Shown here in pieces: positions 7,429 to 13,684 of a stretch of DNA of 13,684 nucleotides. How positions within the stretch are numbered: position 1 is the first letter of the stretch; the number at the start of each line of letters is the position of its first letter. A program made the translations under genes and the position numbers. Source of the DNA: Acidimicrobiales bacterium. GTDB lineage: Bacteria; Actinomycetota; Acidimicrobiia; Acidimicrobiales; SHLQ01. The stretch is taken from positions 1 to 13,684 of the forward strand of contig JABDJW010000139.1 in assembly GCA_013002375.1 (NCBI GenBank). The letters are read 5' to 3'. A model generated the notes under the pieces. That model searched no databases and had not been told where the DNA came from. It saw only the letters and a list, made by a program, of their open reading frames with translations.

Positions 7429-8545
7429 GGTGGCTCCGGATCGTGGCGATCACCCGCTGTTGGTCCCGTTCGGTCAGCGCCGAGCCCGATGGCAGGCAGA
7501 CGCCCGTCGCGAAGATCTCGTCGGCGACTGCGCCGCCCCGGCAGGGGAGTCCGGCAAAGACCGGCTGTTGATGCATGGGCTTCCAGGCCGGCCGAGCCTC
7601 GATGTCATCGGCGTCGAGCTTGGCGATGAGCTCGTCGCTGGAGAGGCCGTAGGCGTCGGCGTCGATCGTGATCACGGTGAGCCAGTGATTGGGGGTGCCG
7701 TAGTCGGGGCGGGGTAGGAAGCCCACGCCGGCGATGTCGGCCAGTTGGTCGCGGTAGCGCTGTTCGACGATCTGCCGGGCCCCGATCCGGTCGTCGAGCT
7801 GGTCGAGCTGCGACCGGCCGAGGGCGCCCAGCAGGTTCGACATGCGGTAGTTGAAGCCGATTTCCCGGTGCTCATAGTGGAGCTCGGGTTCGCGGGCCTG
7901 GGTCGACAGGAACCGCACCCGTTCGACGATCGCCGCATCGTTGCTCACCAGCATGCCGCCGCCGCTCGTGGTCAAGATCTTGTTGCCGTTGAACGAGAAC
8001 ACCCCGGCAAAGCCCATCGAGCCGGCCGGGCGGCCCCGGTACGTGGCGCCGAGCGCTTCGGCTGCGTCGACGATCAACGGAACCTCGAACTCGGCGCACG
8101 CGGCTTCGATGCGGTCGTAGTCGGCGCAGTGGCCGTAGAGATCGACCGAGATCACCGCGGCAGGAAGTCGGCCCCGTCGGGCCTGCGCGGCGAGGTCTTC
8201 GCCCAGAAGGTCCGGATCGAGGTTCCACGAGGCCGACTCGCTGTCGACGAAACGGGGGGTGGCGCCGGTATAGGTCACCGCATTGGCCGTTGCCACGAAC
8301 GTGGCGGTCGGCACAATCACCTCGTCGCCACGGGCAACGCCGGCGACGAGGAGCGCCAGATGCAGACCGGCGGTGCCGCTGCTGAGGGCGGCGGCATCGG
8401 CCACGCCGGTTCGAGCCGTGATGTCGGCTTCGAAGCCCGCGACGGCCGGGCCGGTGGGTGCGATCCAGTTGCTGTCGAAGGCCTCGAGCAGCGCCTGGCG
8501 ATCGAGATCGGTGACGTGCGGTGGGGAAAGCAGAATGCGGGCCAC
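7421..8545 (-). CDS. DegT/DnrJ/EryC1/StrS aminotransferase, EpsN/PglE-like
   Basis: This 374-residue PLP-dependent sugar aminotransferase most likely converts a UDP-4-keto-6-deoxy-HexNAc to the 4-amino sugar with glutamate as amino donor, as PglE does and as is proposed for Bacillus EpsN. The resemblance to EpsN, recalled from memory, runs along most of the length: ILLSPPH (4-10), AFDSNWIAPTGP (22-33), SSGTAGLHLAL (55-65), FVATANAVTY, VDLYGHCADYD, IVDAAEALGATYRG (158-171), FSFNGNKILTTSGGGML (183-199, PLP lysine Lys189), IEARPAWKPMH and CLPSGSALTE. The start is GTG at 8545, because family similarity begins immediately after it and GGAGA lies 8 nt upstream. An ATG at 8650 would add 35 residues unlike the family. 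The matching 4,6-dehydratase and the aminosugar acetyltransferase of the bacillosamine-type pathway are not recognisable in the window. It overlaps the downstream glycosyltransferase gene by 8 nt. Confidence 0.92.
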   Translation of the reverse strand: MARILLSPPHVTDLDRQALLEAFDSNWIAPTGPAVAGFEADITARTGVADAAALSSGTAGLHLALLVAGVARGDEVIVPTATFVATANAVTYTGATPRFVDSESASWNLDPDLLGEDLAAQARRGRLPAAVISVDLYGHCADYDRIEAACAEFEVPLIVDAAEALGATYRGRPAGSMGFAGVFSFNGNKILTTSGGGMLVSNDAAIVERVRFLSTQAREPELHYEHREIGFNYRMSNLLGALGRSQLDQLDDRIGARQIVEQRYRDQLADIAGVGFLPRPDYGTPNHWLTVITIDADAYGLSSDELIAKLDADDIEARPAWKPMHQQPVFAGLPCRGGAVADEIFATGVCLPSGSALTERDQQRVIATIRSHHG

Positions 8546-8557
8546 GAAGTGGGTCTC

Positions 8558-8592
8558 CAGGGCGGTCTTCAGGGCGGTGTTCAGGCGGTATT
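8558..8592. repeat. Three short direct repeats next to the aminotransferase ribosome binding site
   Basis: CAGGGCGGTCTT (8558-8569), CAGGGCGGTGTT (8570-8581) and the shorter CAGGCGGTATT (8582-8592) follow one another with a 12-nt period. They lie in the divergent gap between the starts at 8545 and 8738 and abut the GGAGA (8554-8558) of the minus-strand gene. They could be operator half-sites or part of a 5' leader. They could also be coding, if translation of the aminotransferase begins further upstream, where they would read as an NTALKTALET-like stretch. The rest of the gap holds a 10-bp palindrome, ATCGGCCGAT, at 8649-8658 and no convincing promoter boxes. Confidence 0.45.
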
Positions 8593-8737
8593 CGAAATAG
8601 CGGGAGCCCGACAAACTTTCGCCCGTCAGGCTCTTACGTTCCCTCTCCATCGGCCGATAGGGACACGCATCAAGGACTGCCAATGTCCCGCCGGGCCGTA
8701 CACCCGGTGCACTTCGATCAGGATCTCTGCATACCAA

Positions 8738-10813
8738 ATGGAATTGGTTCGCTTCGCTCGGTTGCTACGGCAACGCTGGCGCCTTCTGGGCGCCTTCGTG
8801 CTCGTTGGCATCGTCGGTGGGTTCGTCAGCGCGTCGGTGTCAGCCGATGTCGACCCGCTACCCGTCGAGATCACCCGCTACCGCGCGTCCCACACCCTGA
8901 TCAACAACAACAACCTGCCGAGCGAGAAGCGCAAGGTCGACACCAAGAACCTGGCCCAGATGGCGCAGCGCGTCACCCAGGGTGCGGTGCCGGCTCGTGT
9001 CGCCGGGTTGCTCGACCTCACCGAGGCCGAGGTCACCAGCCGTACATCGATCGTCGTCGACTCCAACAGCCAGTCGATGGAGATCACCGCGGTGGGCGAG
9101 ACCGCAACCAGCGCAGTGGAACTGGCCGACGCGCTCGGCACCACCTTGTTGCTCGAACTGGCCGATGATGCCTCCCGAATCCAAGAAGGCGAACAGGCGC
9201 TGATCCAACAGCGGCTCGACGTCGCGACCAGTGGTCTGGCCGAAGTCACCGCCGCTCTGGCCACCGAGACCGACGAAGAAGAAATCCGCCGGCTGCGCGA
9301 TGACGAGAACCGGTTGGCCAACGATGTGTCGCGGGCAGAAACCGACCTGCAGCGCAAGATCGCCGAAGGCATCCCTCTCGTGCCGCTGCAGACGCTCGAG
9401 CCGGCGGTGGCGTCCGAGATCGGCGAGCGCGCCTATGAAGCCGCGCTCGTTGCCGGTCGCACCAACCAGAACATCCTGAACGGCTTCGGCCCGACCGTCT
9501 TCGACGAGGCCTCCGGTCCGCGACAGAGCGGGTTGCCGATTCCGACCAGCCCGACCGGTCGCGCGCTGATCGGCGCTGCATTCGGGTTGTTCCTGGCCGT
9601 CGCGCTGGTCCTGTTGCTCGACCGCATGGACCCACGACTGCGCACCAAGGACGATGTCGAAGAAGCGCTCGACCTGCCGGTCGTCGCCGAGATTCCTCCG
9701 CTCAACCGACGCCAGCAGCGCGAGACCGAGGTGCTGGCCTTCACCGCCGGTCGCTCCCGGGCGGCCGAGGCGTATCGCATGTTGCGCTCGTCGCTCGACT
9801 ACGCCCGGTCGGCCATGATGCAGCGCCCCGACCGCGACGGCGGCGCGCAGGTGGTGCTGATCACCTCGCCCGGTCCTTCCGAAGGCAAGACGACGACCGT
9901 GGCCAACACCGCGGTGGTGATGGCCGAAGCCGACCAGGAAGTGCTGGTCGTCAACTGCGACTTCCGCCGGCCCCGCTTGACCGACTACCTCGGCGGCTCC
10001 GACCGGGCGCAGCAGGTCAACCTCACCGCGGTGCCCGGCGTGCACCTGATCACCCACGTTCTACCGGAGGTGGGTTCGCACACCCCGGCCGAAGTTCTGG
10101 CCGCCCAACGCCGCGTGATCGAACGGGCACGCGATCGATTCGACGTGATCCTGCTCGACACCGCCCCGCTCCTCACCACCAACGACGCGGCCGACATCCT
10201 GGAAGCGGCCGATCACGTCGTACTGGTGGTCTCGACGACCCGGACCACCCGAGAGGCTGCCGACCGTGCCGTCGAGCTCCTCGAGCGGCGGAAGGCGTCG
10301 ATCCTGGGGGTGACGTTGATCGGTGCCCGCGACGTGCCCAACGCCCGCGAGTACTACTACGACGGCGACGACCCGTACCTCACCCGCAATGCCGGCAACA
10401 AGAAGTCGCGGAGCGGCGCTCGACCGGGCCTGCTCGATCGATTCCGGCGGACGGTCGGTAGTACTGAGCCCATCGGCCCGAGCCCGCACAACCCGGCGAC
10501 CATCGCTGATGCAACCGTGCACTCCGGCCCGGCTCGCGAGCGCCGACCGGTCGCCGCGCCGCAGACCGCGCCCCCGGCCGCCACTGCCTCAGGACCGGCT
10601 GCTACTCCAGCGCCGGTCGCGCCGTCGGCGAAGGTGAAGGCTCCATCGGCTGCTCCGACCATTCCGCGGTCGGCCCCGGTGTCGGCCGACGCCGATACCC
10701 CGGCTCGTGAGTTCCGGGCGCCTCGGCCGTCGGCCCCGCGCTACCGCTCGACCCGCCCGGCGTTGCGGGTCCGAACGGTGAACCGCCGGGAATCGAACGA
10801 CCAAGAGCGGTGA
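8738..10813 (+). CDS. Fused Wzz chain-length determinant and CpsD/Wzc-like tyrosine autokinase (BY-kinase)
   Basis: This 691-residue inner-membrane protein combines a polysaccharide co-polymerase and a bacterial tyrosine kinase, the usual controller of chain length in Wzy-dependent systems. TM1 is at about 17-36 and TM2 at about 275-295, followed by DRMDPRLRTKDDVEEAL at the cytoplasmic boundary. Between them is the external Wzz region, with a charged coiled-coil stretch at about 145-210. The kinase has Walker A SPGPSEGKTTT (377-387), Walker A' VLVVNCDFRRPRL (402-414) and Walker B FDVILLDTAP (468-477). A small tyrosine cluster follows (Tyr539-541 and Tyr547, in REYYYDGDDPY). The last 140 or so residues are rich in Pro, Ala, Arg and Ser with no recognised fold. 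The ATG at 8738 precedes the basic N-terminus and TM1; an AGGA lies 14 nt upstream, so ribosome binding is only fair. The TGA overlaps the next GTG (GTGA), so it is coupled to the membrane protein gene. Confidence 0.93.
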   Translation: MELVRFARLLRQRWRLLGAFVLVGIVGGFVSASVSADVDPLPVEITRYRASHTLINNNNLPSEKRKVDTKNLAQMAQRVTQGAVPARVAGLLDLTEAEVTSRTSIVVDSNSQSMEITAVGETATSAVELADALGTTLLLELADDASRIQEGEQALIQQRLDVATSGLAEVTAALATETDEEEIRRLRDDENRLANDVSRAETDLQRKIAEGIPLVPLQTLEPAVASEIGERAYEAALVAGRTNQNILNGFGPTVFDEASGPRQSGLPIPTSPTGRALIGAAFGLFLAVALVLLLDRMDPRLRTKDDVEEALDLPVVAEIPPLNRRQQRETEVLAFTAGRSRAAEAYRMLRSSLDYARSAMMQRPDRDGGAQVVLITSPGPSEGKTTTVANTAVVMAEADQEVLVVNCDFRRPRLTDYLGGSDRAQQVNLTAVPGVHLITHVLPEVGSHTPAEVLAAQRRVIERARDRFDVILLDTAPLLTTNDAADILEAADHVVLVVSTTRTTREAADRAVELLERRKASILGVTLIGARDVPNAREYYYDGDDPYLTRNAGNKKSRSGARPGLLDRFRRTVGSTEPIGPSPHNPATIADATVHSGPARERRPVAAPQTAPPAATASGPAATPAPVAPSAKVKAPSAAPTIPRSAPVSADADTPAREFRAPRPSAPRYRSTRPALRVRTVNRRESNDQER

Positions 10814-12183
10814 CGGTCGTGGCGTCGGTTCTGCCCCGGCCGAGCGAACGGCAGGCTCGTACCGCGGCGGACGCCAAACCAGCCGCACCCTCCCTGAACT
10901 GGATGCGGCCTGCGGGCCTCATCGTCTTGGGGATCGCCATAGCGTTGTTCATCTACGGCGCGTACGGACAAGGGCGCGACACGTTGGGAGCCGTCTTGTT
11001 CGTCCCGGCGCTCCTGGTACTGATGTTTCCGATCGTGCGCCGAATCGAGCAGAGCGAGACTCGTTTCGACCTCGGTGCGCTGTTGTGGTTTGCACTGGCC
11101 ACCAAATTCGCCGCGACGTACTTCCGCTTTCTCGGCGGAGTCGATTCCGTCGTCTACGACCGCGAGGGCACGCGGCTCGCCGCATCGTTCCGCGACGGTG
11201 ACTTCTGGGTGTCGACCGGTCGGGACATCCCGGGTACGGGCACGATTCGCTACCTCACCGGTCTGGTGCACCTGCTGACCAACTCGAGTTACGTGGGGAC
11301 CTTCCTGGTCTATTCCCTGCTCGGCTTTCTCGGTTCGGTCATGTCGTACCGAGCCTTCGTTCGGGCGGTGCCCGAAGGCAATCACCGCCGCTACGCCCTG
11401 ATCCTGCTGCTCTGGCCGAGCATGTTGTTCTGGCCGTCGAGCATCGGGAAGGAATCGGTGGTGATGTTCGGCATTGGCGCTTTCAGCCTCGGCGCGGCTC
11501 GCATCCTGCGGCGGGATCGAGGGGCCATGCTGCAGCTGGCCGCCGGCCTGTTCGTCATGGGAATGGTTCGTCCCCACGTCGCGTTGATCGCGGTGACCGC
11601 GGTCGTGGTCGCGCTGATCGTCCGGGCCCGAGTGACGCCCTCGCTCTCGGCCTCGATCGGCAAGGCCGCAGCGATCGTGGTGCTGGTCGCCGTGGGCGGC
11701 TACATGGCCTCCGCCACCGAGGACCTGCTCGGTTTGGAGGGGCTCTCGGTCGAGCAAGCGTTGTCGCGCACCACCGAGCAGACCAGCCAGGGCAGCGGCG
11801 CGTTCGATGCGACCAACGTGGATTCGATCGTCCAGTACCCGATGGCCGTCGTCACCGTGCTGTTCCGACCGTTCCTGCACGAAGCGCCGAACGGCTTGGC
11901 CCAGATCAGCTCACTGGAGAGTATGGCCCTGTTGACGATTCTCCTCCTGGCCGCTCGTCGCTTGGCCGCCAACATCAGGTTCGCCCGTCGCGAGCCGTAC
12001 ATGGCTTTCGCGGTCGCCTACATCCTGGTCTTCTGCTACCTGTTCGCGGCCATTGGCAACTTCGGCATTCTCACTCGTCAACGGGTCCAGGTCCTGCCCT
12101 TCGTCCTGGTCCTGGTCGCACTTCCGCTGACCAGCCGACCGGTCGGTCGCCGGGCCCGGCGCATGCGCGGGGAGCTGGCGTGA
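10810..12183 (+). CDS. Polytopic membrane protein, putative polysaccharide polymerase (Wzy/EpsG-like)
   Basis: This 457-residue integral membrane protein has about 10 to 12 hydrophobic segments, for example near 34-54, 58-76, 88-106, 160-181, 194-209, 216-233, 257-273, 285-302, 370-385, 398-416 and 425-441. A soluble stretch at about 303-340 is probably an extracytoplasmic loop. Possible functional points are Asp112 in GGVDSVVYDREG, the WPSMLFWPSSIGKES segment (202-216), and the C-terminal GNFGILTRQRVQVLPF (416-431), which resembles the conserved Gly/Arg segment near the end of Wzy- and EpsG-like proteins. Its place directly after the Wzz/BY-kinase is the classic position for a polymerase, and no other candidate is present. 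I do not recognise a specific family with certainty; an O-antigen ligase or a GT-C-like enzyme would also fit. The GTG start overlaps the upstream stop by 4 nt, and the stop overlaps the next GTG in the same way. Confidence 0.7.
   Translation: MTVVASVLPRPSERQARTAADAKPAAPSLNWMRPAGLIVLGIAIALFIYGAYGQGRDTLGAVLFVPALLVLMFPIVRRIEQSETRFDLGALLWFALATKFAATYFRFLGGVDSVVYDREGTRLAASFRDGDFWVSTGRDIPGTGTIRYLTGLVHLLTNSSYVGTFLVYSLLGFLGSVMSYRAFVRAVPEGNHRRYALILLLWPSMLFWPSSIGKESVVMFGIGAFSLGAARILRRDRGAMLQLAAGLFVMGMVRPHVALIAVTAVVVALIVRARVTPSLSASIGKAAAIVVLVAVGGYMASATEDLLGLEGLSVEQALSRTTEQTSQGSGAFDATNVDSIVQYPMAVVTVLFRPFLHEAPNGLAQISSLESMALLTILLLAARRLAANIRFARREPYMAFAVAYILVFCYLFAAIGNFGILTRQRVQVLPFVLVLVALPLTSRPVGRRARRMRGELA
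12169..12174 (+). promoter_or_regulatory. Ribosome binding site for the PqqD-HprK fusion gene
   Basis: GGGGAG ends 5 nt before the GTG at 12180 and lies inside the 3' end of the upstream membrane-protein gene. It supports the GTG that overlaps the upstream stop (GTGA) as the true start. Confidence 0.6.
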
Positions 12184-13385
12184 CCGCCCCCGCGATGACC
12201 CGCGCGGTTCCGCACCGGTCGCCCAGCGTGCGTCTGGGTCGGAGCGAACACGAGGCCCTGCTGTTCGATGTGAGCTCGCGGGTGCTGCTCGAACTGAACC
12301 ACTCGGCGGCGGAGATCTGGCTGCGGCTCGACGGCCGTCCGGTGGCCGATCTCGTGGCCGAGCTGGCCTCGACGTATCGCGTCGACGCGACCGTGGTCGA
12401 AGCCGACTTCGAAACCGCGATCACCCACTTCGCGGCCAACGGACTTCTGGCCCCCTTCACGGCGGCACCGGCAACACCAGCCCCCGACTCACGGGCGGAG
12501 CCGGACCCTGGGCCCGAACGGCGCTGGGCCGAACGTTGGAGCGAACTGCAGACCGTCGCATCGACGACCTCGACTTCGGGTCCGTACCGAGTTGGGCCCG
12601 AGACGATGCAGGTCGTGACCAACGACGACGCGTTGCGGACCGAACTCGATCGCGTGCTTCGGCCCCTCCGGGCGCCGGGGCCCGGAGCCGGCGCCCGTCG
12701 GTTGTTCGCGGTTGAGCGTCGCCATGGCTGGGTGGTGTCCGTCGATGGCGCCGAGCCAACTCGGGTGGCCACCCGGATCGATGCGCTCACCCACGCGCTC
12801 TGGCACGTGAACCAGCTGGCCACCGCACCCCGGGCGGACCGGCTCTCGATGCATGCCGCCGCGGTCGAGATCGACGGACGGGTGCTTGTCCTGCCCGGTG
12901 TGTCGAACGCCGGCAAGTCGACCCTGGTGACCGGTCTGGTCGCCGCCGGCGCCCGCTATCTCACCGATGAGGCAGCCCTCCTGGACCGGAACGATCTCGT
13001 CGTCGACCCGTTCCCGAAGGCCATTGCCCTCGACCCTGGCTCCTTTTCGTTGTTCCCCGAGCTGAAACCCTCGGTCGGTCCGGCCTTCGTCGCCCATTTG
13101 CGCCGCAAGTGGCATGTCGATCCTGCCGCGGTCGGCTCCGTTGGCACCGGTGGGCCGGTCGCCGCCGTCGTGGCGCCGTGCTACGAGCGCGGTGCGCCGA
13201 CGCAGCTGCAATCGCTGAGTTTCGGCCCGGCCGTCGAACTCCTGCTCGGCGCCACCTTCACCGGCACGCTGGCCGATTTCGACACGGTCGTCGCCATGGC
13301 CAATCGTGTGCCCGTGCGAAAACTCAGCGGTGGCGATCTTCATGCGGCGGTAGCCGCTGTGTTCGAGCTGGCCGCCGGGCTCTAG
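12180..13385 (+). CDS. Fusion of a PqqD-like (RRE) domain and an HPr-kinase-like P-loop domain
   Basis: This 401-residue two-part protein has no signal peptide or TM segment. Residues about 15-92 match the PqqD/RiPP-recognition-element pattern: strands around LLFDVSSRVLLELN, then SAAEIWLRLDGRPVADLVAELASTYRVD and a final helix ending HFAANGLL. In known systems this winged-helix fold binds a peptide and presents it to an enzyme. A Pro/Ala linker follows at about 93-115. The C-terminal part has MHAAAVEIDG (224-233), Walker A GVSNAGKST (240-248) and LTDEAAL (261-267), the spacing seen in HprK-related kinases, where an acidic pair follows the P-loop. The HPr-binding and CcpA context is absent. It resembles the PqqD and HprK-related pairs found beside some exopolysaccharide and lasso-peptide loci, here joined in one chain. 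A likely role is ATP-dependent phosphorylation of a peptide or protein held by the RRE domain; substrate and purpose are unknown. It is coupled to the membrane-protein gene by GTGA. Confidence 0.82.
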   Translation: MTAPAMTRAVPHRSPSVRLGRSEHEALLFDVSSRVLLELNHSAAEIWLRLDGRPVADLVAELASTYRVDATVVEADFETAITHFAANGLLAPFTAAPATPAPDSRAEPDPGPERRWAERWSELQTVASTTSTSGPYRVGPETMQVVTNDDALRTELDRVLRPLRAPGPGAGARRLFAVERRHGWVVSVDGAEPTRVATRIDALTHALWHVNQLATAPRADRLSMHAAAVEIDGRVLVLPGVSNAGKSTLVTGLVAAGARYLTDEAALLDRNDLVVDPFPKAIALDPGSFSLFPELKPSVGPAFVAHLRRKWHVDPAAVGSVGTGGPVAAVVAPCYERGAPTQLQSLSFGPAVELLLGATFTGTLADFDTVVAMANRVPVRKLSGGDLHAAVAAVFELAAGL

Positions 13386-13391
13386 CGAGCG

Positions 13392-13684
13392 CTACTCCGC
13401 GGAGTCGCGTCGTTCGCGCCGGCCGAGGCCCCCGGCCACCGGGGGACCCACCGAGCGCATGGTCTGGGCCTCGACGCGATGGCGCTTCTTGGTCTCGTAC
13501 TGGGCTTCGTCCGCGGCGCGAAGCAGATCGCTGCTGGTGGTGATGGTCGGTGAGGTGAGGGCAACCCCGCACGACAGCGACCGACCGGCCCGACCCGCTT
13601 TGAACAAATCGAGTGCGAGGTCGGCGACCTCGCCGGCTCGGTGCGCATCCGAGCCCTCGATCACGACACAGAACTCGTCGCCAC
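13392..13684 (-). CDS. GGDEF-domain diguanylate cyclase, C-terminal part (5' end outside window)
   Basis: This is the last 96 residues of a GGDEF domain, the enzyme unit that makes cyclic di-GMP from two GTP. At the window edge the minus strand encodes GDEFCVVIEG; the codon for the preceding residue is cut after two bases (GT on the visible side), compatible with GGDEF. The rest follows the family pattern: SLSCGVALTSP (the S.G.A strand), then LLRAADEAQYETKKRHR (the ADxAxYxxK helix), and a short basic tail. The visible active-site loop is intact, so catalytic activity is plausible. The inhibitory RxxD site and any sensory domain are off the window. Its stop is 6 nt from the stop of the convergent PqqD-HprK gene. 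Cyclic di-GMP often controls exopolysaccharide production, so a functional link is possible but not shown. Confidence 0.88.
   Translation of the reverse strand, partial: GDEFCVVIEGSDAHRAGEVADLALDLFKAGRAGRSLSCGVALTSPTITTSSDLLRAADEAQYETKKRHRVEAQTMRSVGPPVAGGLGRRERRDSAE

Noticed and set aside
8650..8650. ATG at 8650 as the aminotransferase start
   Set aside because: It would add 35 residues not seen in the family, while the GTG at 8545 has a well-placed GGAGA and starts right at the conserved ILLSPPH.
7745..8737. Upstream extension of the Wzz/BY-kinase frame by about 330 codons
   Set aside because: The extension is antisense to the well-supported aminotransferase and lacks any domain. The ATG at 8738 sits right before the expected basic N-terminus and TM1.
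10741..11880. Long minus-strand frame opposite the membrane-protein gene
   Set aside because: It is rich in His, Gln, Arg and Asp with no motif, and lies opposite a protein with clear TM segments coupled to both neighbours.
12489..13343. 284-codon minus-strand frame opposite the PqqD-HprK gene
   Set aside because: It is a shadow of a gene with clear Walker A and RRE-like segments and has no conserved motif.
12180..13385. Classical HPr kinase/phosphorylase of carbon catabolite control
   Set aside because: The N-terminal domain is PqqD-like rather than the HprK N domain, the P-loop context differs from the classical GxxGxGKS form, and no HPr gene or phosphotransferase-system gene is nearby.

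Overview
The window is high-GC, densely coded DNA with many GTG starts, short or overlapping gene junctions and no rRNA or tRNA genes. Base composition and protein style suggest an actinobacterium. An Acidimicrobiia/Ilumatobacter-like lineage is my best guess, but it rests on general impression rather than on a marker gene.

Most of the window (about 799-13385) is a surface polysaccharide (exopolysaccharide or capsule) locus between two unrelated genes. At the left edge is the 3' part of a TrmA/RumA-family RNA uracil-C5 methyltransferase (+). At the right edge is the C-terminal part of a GGDEF diguanylate cyclase (-). Between them, left to right, are: a UDP-sugar 4-epimerase-like SDR enzyme (-); a GT4 glycosyltransferase (+); a two-part GNAT acyltransferase (-); a NodB-type polysaccharide deacetylase coupled to a second GT4 glycosyltransferase (+, +); a third GT4 glycosyltransferase and an EpsN/PglE-like sugar aminotransferase in one overlapping unit (-, -); and a tightly coupled three-gene unit (+, +, +). 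That last unit encodes a fused Wzz/BY-kinase chain-length regulator, a polytopic membrane protein that may be the polymerase, and a fusion of a PqqD-like (RRE) domain with an HPr-kinase-like ATPase.

A plausible division of labour: the epimerase and aminotransferase make nucleotide sugars; the three GT4 enzymes build the repeat unit; the GNAT and deacetylase proteins adjust acylation; and the membrane protein with the Wzz/BY-kinase polymerises and controls chain length. The PqqD-HprK fusion has no obvious place in a standard Wzx/Wzy pathway. It is the best candidate for something poorly described. No priming sugar-phosphate transferase, Wzx flippase or outer export protein is visible here, so the locus is either incomplete in the window or split across the genome.

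Gene direction changes seven times. The three divergent gaps (1762-1877, 3933-4019, 8546-8737) are the likely promoter regions, and two of them contain short dyads or direct repeats. The longest non-coding stretch (6029-6249) holds a possible weak terminator and a 28-bp tandem repeat that runs into the 3' end of the third glycosyltransferase gene. No gap exceeds 300 bases.
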